Shown here: positions 7,363-16,985 of the stretch, in pieces
Layout: each line of letters begins with the position of its first letter
How positions within the stretch are numbered: position 1 is the first letter of the stretch
Assembly (NCBI RefSeq): GCF_016888515.1
Contig: NZ_JAFEJK010000001.1
Coordinates: forward strand, 1,397,475-1,461,474
DNA length: 64,000 nt
Direction: 5' to 3'
Source: Shimia biformata
GTDB lineage: Bacteria > Pseudomonadota > Alphaproteobacteria > Rhodobacterales > Rhodobacteraceae
Translations under genes and position numbers: made by a program
The notes under the pieces: model-generated
The model's input: only the letters and a program-made list of their open reading frames with translations
Database searches by the model: none
Told to the model about the DNA's origin: nothing

Positions 7363-7866
7363 TCAAGCCGACAAACTCTCTTGCGAAGCTTCAGCAAGAA
7401 GCGCCTGAAGGTCCAATGGCGTGTTGACCATCTTCAGAGAGCCGTCAGCAGCGCGCGGCCATTCCGCCTGCGGGCGGTCGCGGTAGATCTCGATCCCGTT
7501 GCCGTCAGGGTCGCGGAAATAGATCGCCTCGCTCACGCCATGATCCGCCGCGCCGTCGATCTCGACCCCGGCCATCACCACCGAGGCAAAGACCCGCGCC
7601 AGCGCCGCGCGGTCGGGATAGAGAAAGGCGACATGGTAAAGCCCGGTATGACCCGGCGCGGGCGGGGTGCCGCCCCGGCTTTCCCATGTGTTCAGCCCCA
7701 GGTGATGATGATATCCGCCCGCCGACAGGAAGGCGGCGGCATTTCCGTATTTCTGCTGCAGTTCGAAGCCCATCACGTCGGAATAGAAGGCAATCGAATG
7801 ATCGAGGTCAGAGACCTTGAGGTGAATATGGCCGACGCGTGTGTCGGGATGTGTCTTGAAGCTCAT
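7363..7866 (-). CDS. VOC/glyoxalase-superfamily protein, catechol 2,3-dioxygenase-like
   Basis: A 167-residue protein of the vicinal-oxygen-chelate superfamily. The pattern GHIHLKVSDLDHSIAFYSDVMGF, with a metal-ligand His in the first strand, and YHHHLGLNTWES resembles CatE/YfiE-type extradiol dioxygenases. A second half, GLYHVAFLYPDRAAL, leads to YFRDPDGNGIEIYRDRP, where the Glu is the usual last metal ligand. Substrate unknown. The ATG at 7866 sits eight bases after AAGGAG; an in-frame GTG nine bases earlier is less likely. It is a single gene, tail to tail with the HprK-like gene. Confidence 0.88.
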   Translation of the reverse strand: MSFKTHPDTRVGHIHLKVSDLDHSIAFYSDVMGFELQQKYGNAAAFLSAGGYHHHLGLNTWESRGGTPPAPGHTGLYHVAFLYPDRAALARVFASVVMAGVEIDGAADHGVSEAIYFRDPDGNGIEIYRDRPQAEWPRAADGSLKMVNTPLDLQALLAEASQESLSA

Positions 7867-8017
7867 GTTGCGCACTCCTTTTTGAAGTTACCTTCAAGAT
7901 AGGAGATGCCGGTTTGTTCGAAAACTATCGGATTTCGAACTGATGTTGTTCAAATTCGAACAAGCACTCCCGCGCCCGTGCCTTGCATCAAAGATGCAAT
8001 TCCCGGCCTTGGGCGTG

Positions 8018-8039
8018 GCCCGGCGCCGAAGCGCCGGGC
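8018..8039 (-). terminator. trpS terminator hairpin
   Basis: A 9-bp perfect GC stem (GCCCGGCGC and its complement) closes a four-base loop, about 45 bases beyond the trpS stop. A second small hairpin (CCAGC, five bases, GCTGG) lies at 8056-8070 nearer the gene. There is no long T-tract after the main stem, as is common in this group. Confidence 0.6.
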
Positions 8040-8066
8040 GATTGGGTATTTGGGACCAGCAAAAAG
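8040..8066. repeat. Copy 1 of a short intergenic motif (GTATTT...CAAGAAAAAG-like)
   Basis: GATTGGGTATTTGGGACCAG followed by an A-rich run, in the trpS downstream region. It resembles two other intergenic copies, near 25079 and 63751. The core is G-TATTT, about four bases, then CA(A/G) and an A-rich tail. Confidence 0.45.
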
Positions 8067-8082
8067 CTGGAGTGCGCGCGAG

Positions 8083-9120
8083 TCAGGCGCCAACCATGCC
8101 GACGATCTGATAGGTCTTTTGCAGGATCGGCGCCGCGATGTCGCGGGCGCGCGTCGCACCCTGATCGAGGATCGCGTCGATCTCGGCGGTATCCTGCATC
8201 AGCCGGGCCATCTCGGTCGAGATCGGGGCAAGCTTGGCAACGGCCAGATCCGACAGCATCGGCTTGAACTCCGAGAATTGCTTGCCGCCGACATCGCGCA
8301 GCACCGCGTCGACATCCATATCCGCAAGCGCCGCGTAGATGTTGACCAGGTTGCGCGCCTCGGGACGGTCCTCAAGCCCTTTTGCCTCGGACGGCAGCGC
8401 CTCGGGGTCGGTCTTGGCCTTGCGGATCTTCTTGGCAATCGTGTCGGCGTCATCGGTCATGTTGATGCGGCTGGCGTCGGAAGGGTCGGATTTCGACATT
8501 TTCTTCGATCCGTCGCGCAGAGACATGACACGGGTGGCGGCACCTTCGATCACCGGTTCGGTGACCGGGAAGAACTCGGTCCCGTAATCGTGGTTGAACT
8601 TGATCGCGATGTCGCGGGTCAGCTCAAGATGCTGTTTCTGATCCTCGCCCACCGGCACATGGGTGGCGTGGTAGACCAGGATGTCGGCGGCCATCAGTGC
8701 GGGGTAGGCAAACAGGCCAAGCGACGCGTTCTGGGCGTTCTTGCCGGCCTTGTCCTTGAACTGGGTCATGCGCTGCATCCAGCCCATGCGGGCGACGCAG
8801 TTGAAGATCCACGCCAGTTGCGCATGTTCCGGCACGCGCGACTGGTTGAACAGGATCGACTTGGCCGGGTCGATCCCGGCGGCGATGAAGCCCGCGCACA
8901 ATTCGCGCGTGGCATGGCGCAGCTTGTCGGGGTCCTGCCAGACGGTGATCGCATGCAGGTCGACCATGCAATAGACGGTTTCAAAGGAACCTTCTTCCTG
9001 CATGTCGACAAAGCGCTTCATCGCGCCAAGGTAGTTGCCCAGCGTCAACCCGCCCGAGGGTTGGATGCCCGAGAAGACGCGCGGGGTGAACTGGGAGGAC
9101 GTTTGGACCGCCTCGGTCAT
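8083..9120 (-). CDS. trpS: Tryptophanyl-tRNA synthetase
   Basis: A 345-residue class I aminoacyl-tRNA synthetase that charges tRNA-Trp. It has the HIGH-equivalent region [20 protein letters not shown], the tryptophan-binding MVDLHAITV, and the catalytic loop [12 protein letters not shown] in place of KMSKS. The length is normal. ATG start with GGAG ahead. In this group it often sits beside murJ-glnD, as it does here (murJ starts about 2.9 kb to the right), although a rhomboid-like gene and an HdeD-like gene intervene. Confidence 0.97.
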   Translation of the reverse strand: MTEAVQTSSQFTPRVFSGIQPSGGLTLGNYLGAMKRFVDMQEEGSFETVYCMVDLHAITVWQDPDKLRHATRELCAGFIAAGIDPAKSILFNQSRVPEHAQLAWIFNCVARMGWMQRMTQFKDKAGKNAQNASLGLFAYPALMAADILVYHATHVPVGEDQKQHLELTRDIAIKFNHDYGTEFFPVTEPVIEGAATRVMSLRDGSKKMSKSDPSDASRINMTDDADTIAKKIRKAKTDPEALPSEAKGLEDRPEARNLVNIYAALADMDVDAVLRDVGGKQFSEFKPMLSDLAVAKLAPISTEMARLMQDTAEIDAILDQGATRARDIAAPILQKTYQIVGMVGA

Positions 9121-9193
9121 GGGAGTTCTCCGTCTGGATTTATGGGTCGGCTTGCCTTACCCATGCCCCCAACCAAGGTCAAGGAGAGCAGCA

Positions 9194-9892
9194 ATGGACC
9201 ACGAGCAGACCGAACCGGGGCATGAAAGCCCGTTCAACCCGGTGCCGCCCGTGGTTGTGGCGCTATTCCTTGTGATCATCGGTATCGAGATGATCTTTGT
9301 GCTTGGCACCAAGGGCATGGTGGGCGGGCCATCGGCAGTGGGCTGGCGGCTGGCGGCATTGCAGAAATACGCCTTTGCGCCGGATATCCTGGACTGGATG
9401 ATGCAGACCGGAAACTGGCCTTTTGAGCATGTTCAGCGTTTTGTGACCTACTTGTTCGTGCATGGGAATTTCACCCACGCGCTGTTTGCCGGTGCCATGA
9501 TCCTGGCCATCGGCAAGATGGTGGGCGAGGCGTTCTCGGCGCTTGCCACCATCTGCTTCTTTCTCTGTGCCGGTATCGGCGGCGCCTTTGCCTATACGCT
9601 GATCCTGGACAATCCGACGCCGCTCATCGGCGCGTTTCCCGGGGTGTATGGGCTGATCGGGGCCTTCACATTCGTTCTGTGGACGCGGCTTGGCGAGATG
9701 GGCGAGAACCAGGCGCGGGCGTTTTCGCTGATCGGCGTTCTGATTGTCGTGCAGCTGTTGTTCGGGGTGATCTTTGGCGGCAACGGCGACTGGGTCGCCG
9801 ACGTTGCCGGGTTTGTTGTCGGCTTCTTCATGTCCTTCGTGCTGGTGCCGGGCGGATGGGCCAAGATCAGGGCACGCATCCGCCACGACTGA
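9194..9892 (+). CDS. Rhomboid-family membrane protein lacking the catalytic dyad
   Basis: A 232-residue polytopic protein with six hydrophobic segments in the rhomboid order. The second segment keeps HGNFTHALF. The active-site loop that normally reads GASGA-x-x-GL is IGAFPGVYGLIGAF, so the Ser nucleophile is Phe. The last segment, where AH-x-GG is expected, is VADVAGFVVG, with Asp in place of His. Both catalytic residues therefore seem absent, and it is probably a pseudoprotease that binds or steers membrane proteins. AAGGAG precedes the ATG at 9194 by seven bases. It is divergent from trpS. Confidence 0.85.
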   Translation: MDHEQTEPGHESPFNPVPPVVVALFLVIIGIEMIFVLGTKGMVGGPSAVGWRLAALQKYAFAPDILDWMMQTGNWPFEHVQRFVTYLFVHGNFTHALFAGAMILAIGKMVGEAFSALATICFFLCAGIGGAFAYTLILDNPTPLIGAFPGVYGLIGAFTFVLWTRLGEMGENQARAFSLIGVLIVVQLLFGVIFGGNGDWVADVAGFVVGFFMSFVLVPGGWAKIRARIRHD

Positions 9893-9907
9893 CAGGCATG
9901 GCCGCGG

Positions 9908-10423
9908 TCAGGCCTCGATCTGTTTGCGGGCAAAGGCCAGGGCGACAAGGGCCGCGCCGTTGGACAGGAGTTCGACCGCCAGCAGAAGACCAAGGGTGAC
10001 AACAGCCGAAGACGGCATGTTCGACAGGACCATAAAGCCGAGGATGGCCGATACGACACCCGACAAGAGCAGCGCCCATTTCAGCGGTGATGGCAGCTGG
10101 AAGGACAGGATGACCTTGGCCACGCCCGAAGCCAGGAACATGACACCCGCCACAATGGTCAGCGCCACGATGCCCTGAAGCGGATGCGCCACCAGCGACA
10201 CGCCGAGGACAAGGGTGATGAGACCCAGAAGCAGGGCCCAGATGCGCCCGCCCCAGCCTTCTTCGCGGAACGCCTCCCAGACCTGCAGAATGCCAATAAC
10301 GACGAAGGACCAGCCTGCGATCAGATTGGCGGTCAGCGAAGCGGCAAAGGGATTAAACAGGGCCAGGAAGCCTGCGACAATCGACAGAATTCCCAGCAGC
10401 AAAAGGATCAACCAGTTTTTCAT
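9908..10423 (-). CDS. HdeD-family (DUF308) membrane protein
   Basis: A 171-residue integral membrane protein with about six short transmembrane helices. Repeated DUF308-like motifs are visible: LGILSIVAGFLALFNPFAAS, LGLITLVLGVSLVAHPLQG and LSGVVSAILGFMVLSNMPSS. The family includes E. coli HdeD, linked to acid resistance, but its biochemical role is unknown. A monocistronic gene, convergent with the rhomboid-like gene (15 bases apart). Confidence 0.85.
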   Translation of the reverse strand: MKNWLILLLLGILSIVAGFLALFNPFAASLTANLIAGWSFVVIGILQVWEAFREEGWGGRIWALLLGLITLVLGVSLVAHPLQGIVALTIVAGVMFLASGVAKVILSFQLPSPLKWALLLSGVVSAILGFMVLSNMPSSAVVTLGLLLAVELLSNGAALVALAFARKQIEA

Positions 10424-10504
10424 TTTCGAAATTTCCTACGGTTTCAGTTGTGGGCGCAGAAAACATCTGGTGCGACAATCTGGCAAGCACTATTTTAGGG
10501 CGAG

Positions 10505-12049
10505 TTATCCGCCGCGACGTGCCGCTTTGCGGAAATCGGAAAGCCGGAAGGCGCCGATCATCGTCCCGCACGCGAAATAAACAACGATCCCGACCGCGAT
10601 CAGCCCGGCCAGCGCCAGATAGCGAATTCCGGCGCTGTTCAGTGCCGTTTCCAGAACCACCGACGCGCCCCAAAGCGCGGCTCCCATCACAGCCGAGGCC
10701 AATACGATACGCCAAATGCGCGCGCGGAACCGGTCGTCGAACCGGGCGATCTCGCCCATCGGGCGGGTGCCGCGCCACAGCATCGCCACCATGATCCAGC
10801 CCGCCAGAGAGGTGGCAAGGGCGGGGGCCAGCCAGCCCATGAGCGGGGCAAGACCGATGGCGACGGCCGCGTTCACGACCATGGCCCAGAGCGCGAAGCG
10901 GAACGGGCTTTTGGTGTCCTCACGTGCAAAGAACAGAGGCTGCAATACCTTTTGCAGCACGAAGGCGGGCAGCCCCAGCGCATAGACCGCGACAGCAGAG
11001 GCAATGGCGGCGCTGTCGGCGGCGGTGGCCGCGCCGCGCTGGAACAGGACCGAGACCAGCGGCACAGGGATCACCAGAAGCGCCACGGCGCAGGGGACGG
11101 TCAGCGCCAGCGATATTTCACCCGCGCGCGACAGGGCGTGGCGTGATCCGGCTGTGTCCTCGGCCTTCAGGCGGCGCGACAGGTCCGGCAGAAGCACGAT
11201 GCCGATGGCGACGCCGACAACGCCCAGCGGCAGTTGATAGAGCCGGTCCGCGGCAAACAGCCAGCCCACCGCGCGGTCGAAATACGACGCGACCTGCTGG
11301 CCAACCAGCAAGTTCACTTGCGTCACGCCACCGGCAAGCGCGGCAGGCACGGCGACGACGACAAGCCGCTTCATCTCGGGGCTGGGGCGGGGCAGGCGCA
11401 GGCTCAGGGTAAACCCGGCCCGTTTCGCGGCGAACCAGACCAGCACCAATTGCGCAATACCGGCCACTGGGATCATCCAGATCAGGGTGCGGGCAACATC
11501 TCCGCCCATCCAGCCCGCGACCGCCATGCCTGAAATCAGCAGGACGTTCAGCAAGACCGGCGCCGCCGCGGCGGCGGCAAAACGCCCGGTGGCGTTCAGC
11601 ACGCCTGACAGAAGTGCTGCAAGCGAGATGAACAGGATATAGGGAAAGGCGATGCGGCCAAACTCGACCGACAGATCAAACGTCGTCTGCCCGGAAAACC
11701 CCGAGGCGATGCCCCAGATCATCCAGGGCATGAAAACCTGCGCCAGCACGGTCAGCGCGATCAGGAATGTTGCCAGCCATGCAAAGGCATCGCGGGCGAA
11801 CCCCTCGGCATCCTCGCCAGCTTCCAGCTTTTTCGAGAACATCGGCACAAAGGCCATGTTGAACGCGCCCTCGGCAAAAAAGCGGCGGAACATGTTGGGC
11901 AGGCGGAAGGCCACGACATAGGCTTCATACAGCGGTCCGGTGCCCAGGAAGCCCAGGATCATCGCATCGCGCACGAACCCCAGCACACGGCTGGCCATGG
12001 TCCAGCCGCCAACGGTCAGGAACCCGCGCATCAGACGGATCGGTTTCAA
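10505..12049 (-). CDS. murJ: Lipid II flippase MurJ
   Basis: A 514-residue MOP-superfamily membrane protein with about 14 transmembrane helices that moves lipid II across the inner membrane for peptidoglycan synthesis. The N-terminal signature is SRVLGFVRDAMILGFLGTG, followed by FRLPNMFRRFFAEGAFN and AFVPMFSKKLE. The start is TTG at 12049 (MKPIRLMRGF), overlapping the glnD stop as TTGA; the ATG at 12031 would cut the conserved N-terminus. Co-transcribed behind glnD, a common alphaproteobacterial arrangement. Confidence 0.95.
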   Translation of the reverse strand: MKPIRLMRGFLTVGGWTMASRVLGFVRDAMILGFLGTGPLYEAYVVAFRLPNMFRRFFAEGAFNMAFVPMFSKKLEAGEDAEGFARDAFAWLATFLIALTVLAQVFMPWMIWGIASGFSGQTTFDLSVEFGRIAFPYILFISLAALLSGVLNATGRFAAAAAAPVLLNVLLISGMAVAGWMGGDVARTLIWMIPVAGIAQLVLVWFAAKRAGFTLSLRLPRPSPEMKRLVVVAVPAALAGGVTQVNLLVGQQVASYFDRAVGWLFAADRLYQLPLGVVGVAIGIVLLPDLSRRLKAEDTAGSRHALSRAGEISLALTVPCAVALLVIPVPLVSVLFQRGAATAADSAAIASAVAVYALGLPAFVLQKVLQPLFFAREDTKSPFRFALWAMVVNAAVAIGLAPLMGWLAPALATSLAGWIMVAMLWRGTRPMGEIARFDDRFRARIWRIVLASAVMGAALWGASVVLETALNSAGIRYLALAGLIAVGIVVYFACGTMIGAFRLSDFRKAARRGG

Positions 12050-14856
12050 GAGACCGCCCTCTCCGCACCCTTCTCGATGGCTTCGCGCAGCTTCTTCTCA
12101 AGCGCGTTCTGCTTCGAGGCCGAGTAGAATTTCAGCCCGAACATGTCCTTGACATAAAACGTGTCGACCACCTGTTCGCCATAGGTCGCAATGACTGCGC
12201 TGGCGATATAGACGTTGTTGTTGGCCAGTGTCCGGGTCAGGTCGAACAGCAGCCCCGGACGGTCCCGCGTATCGACTTCGATGATGGTGTAAATCTCGGA
12301 CCCTTCGTTGTCGAAGGTGATCGTCGTCGGCACCCGGAAGGCGCGTTCGCGTTTCTTGATCACGTCGCGCGACTTCATCGCCTCGGCCGCAATCACCTCG
12401 CCCTTCAGGGTCTTGTGGATCATCTGTTCCAACCGTTTCAGGCGGCTGGCCTCATAGGGTTTGCCGTCGCTGTCCTGAATCCAGAAGGCGGCGGTGGCAT
12501 AGCCGTCCTTCGAGGTGAAGGTCCGCGCATCGACGATATTGGCCCCCACCAGCGCCAGCGCGCCGCACATGCGGCTGAAGATGCCGGGGTGGTCGGCCAT
12601 GGCGAAACACACCCGCGTCGCGTCGCGATCGGTGTCGGGGTGCAGGTCGATGCGGATCTCGTCGTCGCCGATATCTTTCAACAGCCGGGCAAAGACCACG
12701 TGGGCGGTCACATGCAGCCCCTGCCAATAGGGGGGATAGTGGCGGCTGGTTTCGGCCTTCAACTCTGGTTTCGACCAGTCCTTCAACTGCTTGCGCAGCA
12801 GCTTCTTCGCCTCGGTACCGCGATGTTCGCGGCTGAGCGCCTCCATCCCGTCCTCCAGGACGACCTTGGTCTGGCGGTAAAGCGCGCGGATCAGGACGGC
12901 CTTCCAGTTGTTCCACACATCCGGGCCGACGCCGCGAATGTCACAGACCGTCAGCACCGTCAGCAGGTTCAGCCGGTCGATATTGCCCACCGCCTTGGCA
13001 AAGTCGCGCACCGTTCTGGGGTCGGCGATATCGCGTTTCTGCGCCGTGTCCGACATCAAGAGGTGATAGCGCACCAGCCATTCGACCGTCTTGCATTCCG
13101 GTTTGGACAGACCCAGCCGCGGCGCCACCTTGCGCGCGATCTGCGCGCCAAGGATCGAGTGATCGATGTCGCGCCCCTTGCCGATGTCATGCAGCAGAAG
13201 CGCCACCATCAGCGCCTTTCGATTGATGCCCGAGCGGATGATCTCGGACGAGATCGGCAGTTCATCTTCAAGCTCGCCATGTTCGATCTGGTCGAGATTG
13301 GCGATCACCTGGATCGTGTGTTCGTCCACCGTGTAGGAATGGTACATGTTGAACTGCATCATCGCCACGATCGGTTCGAACTCGGGGATAAAGGCAGACA
13401 GCACACCCAGTTCGTTCATCCGGCGCAATGCGCGTTCCGGGTTGCCGTGCTTCAACAGCAGATCCAGGAAGATGCGCTGGGCCTCGCGGGTGTTGCGCAT
13501 GTCGTCGTCGATCATGTCGAGGTTGGCCGTGATCAACCGCATGGCATCCGGGTGGATCAGCATCCCGGTCCTGAGCGCCTCTTCGAAGATGCGCAACAGG
13601 TTCAGCTTGTCTGACAGAAAGGCCGCGTCGTCCTGAATGGCAAGGCGGTTGTTGATGACCTCGTACTCGTCCTTGATCTTGCGTCTGCGCTTGAAGATGC
13701 GCTCAAGAAGCGGTTCGCTTTTGGCATGGTCAGCTTCCAGCTTGGTCAACAGGATCCGTGTCATGTCGCCCGTGGCGGTGGCATGCAGGAAATATTCCTG
13801 CATGAAATGCTCAACCCCGCGACGGCCTTCCCGGTCCTCGTATCCCATCCGTTCGGCCACCTCGACCTGAAGGTCGAAGGTCAGCTGTTCGACCGGGCGC
13901 CCGGCGATCAGATGCATATGCCCGCGCACCGCCCAGAGGAAGTTCTCGGCCCTGGTGAAGCGGTCGTATTCGTCCTCGTGGAACACGCCCTTCTGCACCA
14001 GATCGCGGGCGCGGCCGACGTGATAGACGTATTTGGCGATCCAGTAGAGCGATTGCATGTCACGCAGACCGCCCTTGCCCTCTTTCACGTTGGGCTCGAC
14101 CATATAGCGTTGACCCTGCTTGATGTGGCGCGCGTCACGCTCTTCCAGCTTGGCCTCGACAAATTCCTTTTCGGTGCCCTTGAACAGGTCCTTTTCCAGC
14201 CGCGTGTTCAGGTCTTTTGCAAGCGGCGCATACCCGCCAAGGAACCGGTTTTCCAAAAGCGCCGTTCGAATGGTGAAATCCTCGGCGCCCAGCCGGATGC
14301 AATCCTTTACCGTGCGACTGGAATGGCCCACCTTCAGGCGCAGATCCCAGAGGATGTAAAGCATGGTCTCGATCACGCTCTCGGCCCAGGCGGTGATCTT
14401 GTAAGGCGTCAGGAACAACAGGTCGACATCCGAAAACGGCGCCATCTCGCCCCGGCCATACCCGCCGACCCCGAACAGGGCCAGCTTTTCCGAATCTGTC
14501 GGATTGGCCAGTTTGTGAACGGCCTGGGTCGCGATGTAATGGGCCGACAGGACAAGGCAATCGGTGAGCCAAGTGTAGGACCGCGTCATTTCGCGCGCGG
14601 CCAGAGGTTTTTCGATGAACCCTTCCGCGATCACCGCGTTACCGGCTTTGCGGGCAGCCAGCAGGATACGCACCACGTCAGAGCGCAACGCCCGGTCGTC
14701 CGAGGCCTCGGCGCAGGCAGATACGATCGCCGCGCCGATGGCGGCGCGGTCAAAGATGTCATCGGCCTCGCGGATCAGCGTGGCGGGCGGGTCAGGAAGG
14801 CGCAGCGGGTTCCGGTCAGAAACCGGCGCGGCCGAAAGATCTTGGGGCAGGGTCAA
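12046..14856 (-). CDS. glnD: [Protein-PII] uridylyltransferase / uridylyl-removing enzyme
   Basis: A 936-residue bifunctional nitrogen sensor that adds UMP to, or removes it from, PII according to glutamine. Domains in order are the nucleotidyltransferase (GGYGRGEMAPFSDVD, catalytic Asp pair), the GlnD helical domain, an HD hydrolase (VALLLHDIGKGRDIDHS) and two C-terminal ACT domains (start regions CFAMADHPGIFSRMCGA and VDTRDRPGLLFDLTRTLA). The start is TTG at 14856, 41 bases inside the upstream lipoprotein gene; no ATG or GTG lies in frame before the conserved region, so the exact start is uncertain. It overlaps murJ by 4 bases. Confidence 0.95.
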   Translation of the reverse strand: MTLPQDLSAAPVSDRNPLRLPDPPATLIREADDIFDRAAIGAAIVSACAEASDDRALRSDVVRILLAARKAGNAVIAEGFIEKPLAAREMTRSYTWLTDCLVLSAHYIATQAVHKLANPTDSEKLALFGVGGYGRGEMAPFSDVDLLFLTPYKITAWAESVIETMLYILWDLRLKVGHSSRTVKDCIRLGAEDFTIRTALLENRFLGGYAPLAKDLNTRLEKDLFKGTEKEFVEAKLEERDARHIKQGQRYMVEPNVKEGKGGLRDMQSLYWIAKYVYHVGRARDLVQKGVFHEDEYDRFTRAENFLWAVRGHMHLIAGRPVEQLTFDLQVEVAERMGYEDREGRRGVEHFMQEYFLHATATGDMTRILLTKLEADHAKSEPLLERIFKRRRKIKDEYEVINNRLAIQDDAAFLSDKLNLLRIFEEALRTGMLIHPDAMRLITANLDMIDDDMRNTREAQRIFLDLLLKHGNPERALRRMNELGVLSAFIPEFEPIVAMMQFNMYHSYTVDEHTIQVIANLDQIEHGELEDELPISSEIIRSGINRKALMVALLLHDIGKGRDIDHSILGAQIARKVAPRLGLSKPECKTVEWLVRYHLLMSDTAQKRDIADPRTVRDFAKAVGNIDRLNLLTVLTVCDIRGVGPDVWNNWKAVLIRALYRQTKVVLEDGMEALSREHRGTEAKKLLRKQLKDWSKPELKAETSRHYPPYWQGLHVTAHVVFARLLKDIGDDEIRIDLHPDTDRDATRVCFAMADHPGIFSRMCGALALVGANIVDARTFTSKDGYATAAFWIQDSDGKPYEASRLKRLEQMIHKTLKGEVIAAEAMKSRDVIKKRERAFRVPTTITFDNEGSEIYTIIEVDTRDRPGLLFDLTRTLANNNVYIASAVIATYGEQVVDTFYVKDMFGLKFYSASKQNALEKKLREAIEKGAERAVS

Positions 14857-15988
14857 TCACAACCACCTGTTTGTCGCGGACGGTGGCGACGGCCAGCCCG
14901 CGTTCGTTGGTTCCATCGGGTTTCAGCCGGAAAATACCATTCACGCCGCTGAATCCGGCGCCCTGTGTCAGCGCGCTCACGGTCAATGCATCGCTCTTGC
15001 CCTGTTTGACCAGTGCGCCGATTGCCGCAATGCCGTCATAGGCCAGCCCGCCAATCGGGTGCGGCAAGCCACCATAGGCTTGCGCATAGCGGGTCTGGAA
15101 CTGCTCGTTCAAGGCAGGGTCGGGCAGGGCAAACCACCCTCCCTGAACCCCCGGCAGGCTCAAGGTTTGCAGCGGGATATCCCAGCGGGTCAGGCCGATA
15201 TACTGAATTTTGTCGGTGGTCAGTCCGGCCTCGGGCAGCATCTGCGTGAACAGGGGCAGCGCGCCAGAGGTGTCGGAGGTCAGGAAAATCGCGTCGGACT
15301 GTGTATCCTCGGCGGTCTGACGCACAACCGACACGGCAGCAACCACACCCTGTTGCGAGAACTCATACGGCACTGCGCCCGAATTCGAGGCCCCTGCGCG
15401 TGAAATCGCCGAGGCCACCGCGTTGCGCCCGACCTGACCCGATACGGTATCGGCATGCACCGTCAGGATGCGGCTTTTTCCGTTGTTGCGGGCAAACTGC
15501 ACCAGCCGGTCTGCGGTATTCTGGAACGTCGGTCCAAGGACAAACACGTTGCCGCCGGCAATCGAAGTGTTGTTCGAAAATGACAGCACATTGACGCCCT
15601 GCGATGCCACGGCCACCCCTGCGGCGTTCGCGGCCTCTCCATAGACCGGGCCAAGAATGATTTTCGCACCCTCAGAGACCGCTTGCCGCGCGGCCTGTTG
15701 GGCCTGGCCCGCGTTGCCTGCGGTGGCATAAACGCGCAGGTCGATCCGGACATCGCCAAGGTCAGCAATCGCAAGACGTGCAGCGTTTTCAAGGCTTTGC
15801 GCCAAAAGCGCATCGCCCGATGCACTGGAACCCTTGGGCACCAGAAGCGCCACGGGTACGGGTTTCGATGTGTCAATCGACGGCCCGCCGCCAATCGGGA
15901 CACCGTCGCAAGAAGCCAGCGCAACTGCGGCAATGCCCAGCACGGCCCCTTTCAGAACCCGGCGGGCATGTTTAAAAAGATTGAACAT
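14816..15988 (-). CDS. LpoA-like penicillin-binding protein activator (lipoprotein, periplasmic-binding fold)
   Basis: A 390-residue outer-envelope lipoprotein. A signal peptide ends in the lipobox AVALASC-D, then a type I periplasmic-binding fold like that of branched-chain amino acid receptors and the LpoA C-terminal domain: VPVALLVPKGSSASGDALLAQ, GAKIILGPVYGEAANA, LSFSNNTSIAGGNVFVLGP. LpoA activates PBP1A from the outer membrane in gammaproteobacteria; the alphaproteobacterial proteins lack the long TPR half, as here. The ATG at 15988 follows AGGAG. It is divergent from rsmI (93-base spacer), as in many bacteria. Confidence 0.82.
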   Translation of the reverse strand: MFNLFKHARRVLKGAVLGIAAVALASCDGVPIGGGPSIDTSKPVPVALLVPKGSSASGDALLAQSLENAARLAIADLGDVRIDLRVYATAGNAGQAQQAARQAVSEGAKIILGPVYGEAANAAGVAVASQGVNVLSFSNNTSIAGGNVFVLGPTFQNTADRLVQFARNNGKSRILTVHADTVSGQVGRNAVASAISRAGASNSGAVPYEFSQQGVVAAVSVVRQTAEDTQSDAIFLTSDTSGALPLFTQMLPEAGLTTDKIQYIGLTRWDIPLQTLSLPGVQGGWFALPDPALNEQFQTRYAQAYGGLPHPIGGLAYDGIAAIGALVKQGKSDALTVSALTQGAGFSGVNGIFRLKPDGTNERGLAVATVRDKQVVVIDPAPRSFGRAGF

Positions 15989-16081
15989 GAAAACTCCTGA
16001 ACTCCCTGGGCGCGCCACCCTCATTAATTCGCGGCGGCTGTCGGGGGAAGATAATAAACACCATCATGGGCGGGTCCAGCG

Positions 16082-16942
16082 TTGAATCACCAAAAGATGT
16101 ATTTGCAGCCCGGGCTCTATCTTGTTGCCACACCGATCGGCACTGCGCGGGACATCACGCTGAGGGCGCTGGACATCCTGGCATCTGCGGATGTGATCGC
16201 GGCCGAGGACACACGCTCGATGCGCCGCCTTCTCGAGATCCATGGCGTGCCGCTTGGCGACCGCAAAATCCTGTCCTACCACGATCACTCAGGCGACAAG
16301 TCACGCACGGCGATTCTGGGCCATATCGCGGCTGGAAGGTCGGTGGCCTATGGGTCGGAAGCGGGCACGCCGCTGATCGCTGATCCGGGCTATCACCTGT
16401 CCCGAGAGGTGACTGAGGCCGGATACCCCGTGACCTCGGCACCCGGTCCGTCGGCCGTCGTGACCGCCCTCAGCCTGGCCGGGCTGCCGACGGACGCCTT
16501 CTTTTTTGCGGGTTTCCTGCCCAACGCCAGCGGTGCCCGGAAAAAGGCGCTGACCGAGCTTCGCGATATTCCCGGAACGCTGGTCTTCTACGAAAGCCCG
16601 CGGCGGGTGGCCGCGATGCTGGCCGATGCCGCCGAGGTGCTTGGCGCCACGCGTCAGGCGGCGGTCTGCCGTGAGCTGACCAAGAAATTCGAGGAAGTCC
16701 GGCGGGGGGGGCTCGCTGAACTGGCGGCGTCTTATGACGACGCCCCAAAGGGTGAGATCGTTGTTCTGATCGACCGCGCCGGAGACGAAGCCCGCGACGA
16801 GGGCGACATCGAGACCGCACTGGAAACCGCGCTTCAGACGATGTCGGTGCGGGATGCCGCTGAAAGCGTCGCCCGCGCCTTTGGTGCCCATAAACGAGGC
16901 GTTTACCAATTGGCGTTAAAACTGTCGGCGAAACAGGGCTGA
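16082..16942 (+). CDS. rsmI: 16S rRNA (cytidine-1402-2'-O)-methyltransferase
   Basis: A 286-residue SAM-dependent tetrapyrrole-methylase-fold enzyme modifying the ribosomal P site. Motifs are GLYLVATPIGTARDITLRAL, EDTRSMRRLL, the glycine-rich GSEAGTPLIADPGY and SAPGPSAVVTALSLAGLP. The start taken is TTG at 16082; an ATG at 16097 (MYLQPGLYL) is an alternative, since both have weak ribosome sites. It is followed by yraN in the same direction, a very common pair. Confidence 0.95.
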   Translation: MNHQKMYLQPGLYLVATPIGTARDITLRALDILASADVIAAEDTRSMRRLLEIHGVPLGDRKILSYHDHSGDKSRTAILGHIAAGRSVAYGSEAGTPLIADPGYHLSREVTEAGYPVTSAPGPSAVVTALSLAGLPTDAFFFAGFLPNASGARKKALTELRDIPGTLVFYESPRRVAAMLADAAEVLGATRQAAVCRELTKKFEEVRRGGLAELAASYDDAPKGEIVVLIDRAGDEARDEGDIETALETALQTMSVRDAAESVARAFGAHKRGVYQLALKLSAKQG

Positions 16943-16985
16943 CAAAGTAATCTGGCCCGGTAGTGACTCTTGTGAGGCCGCAATC

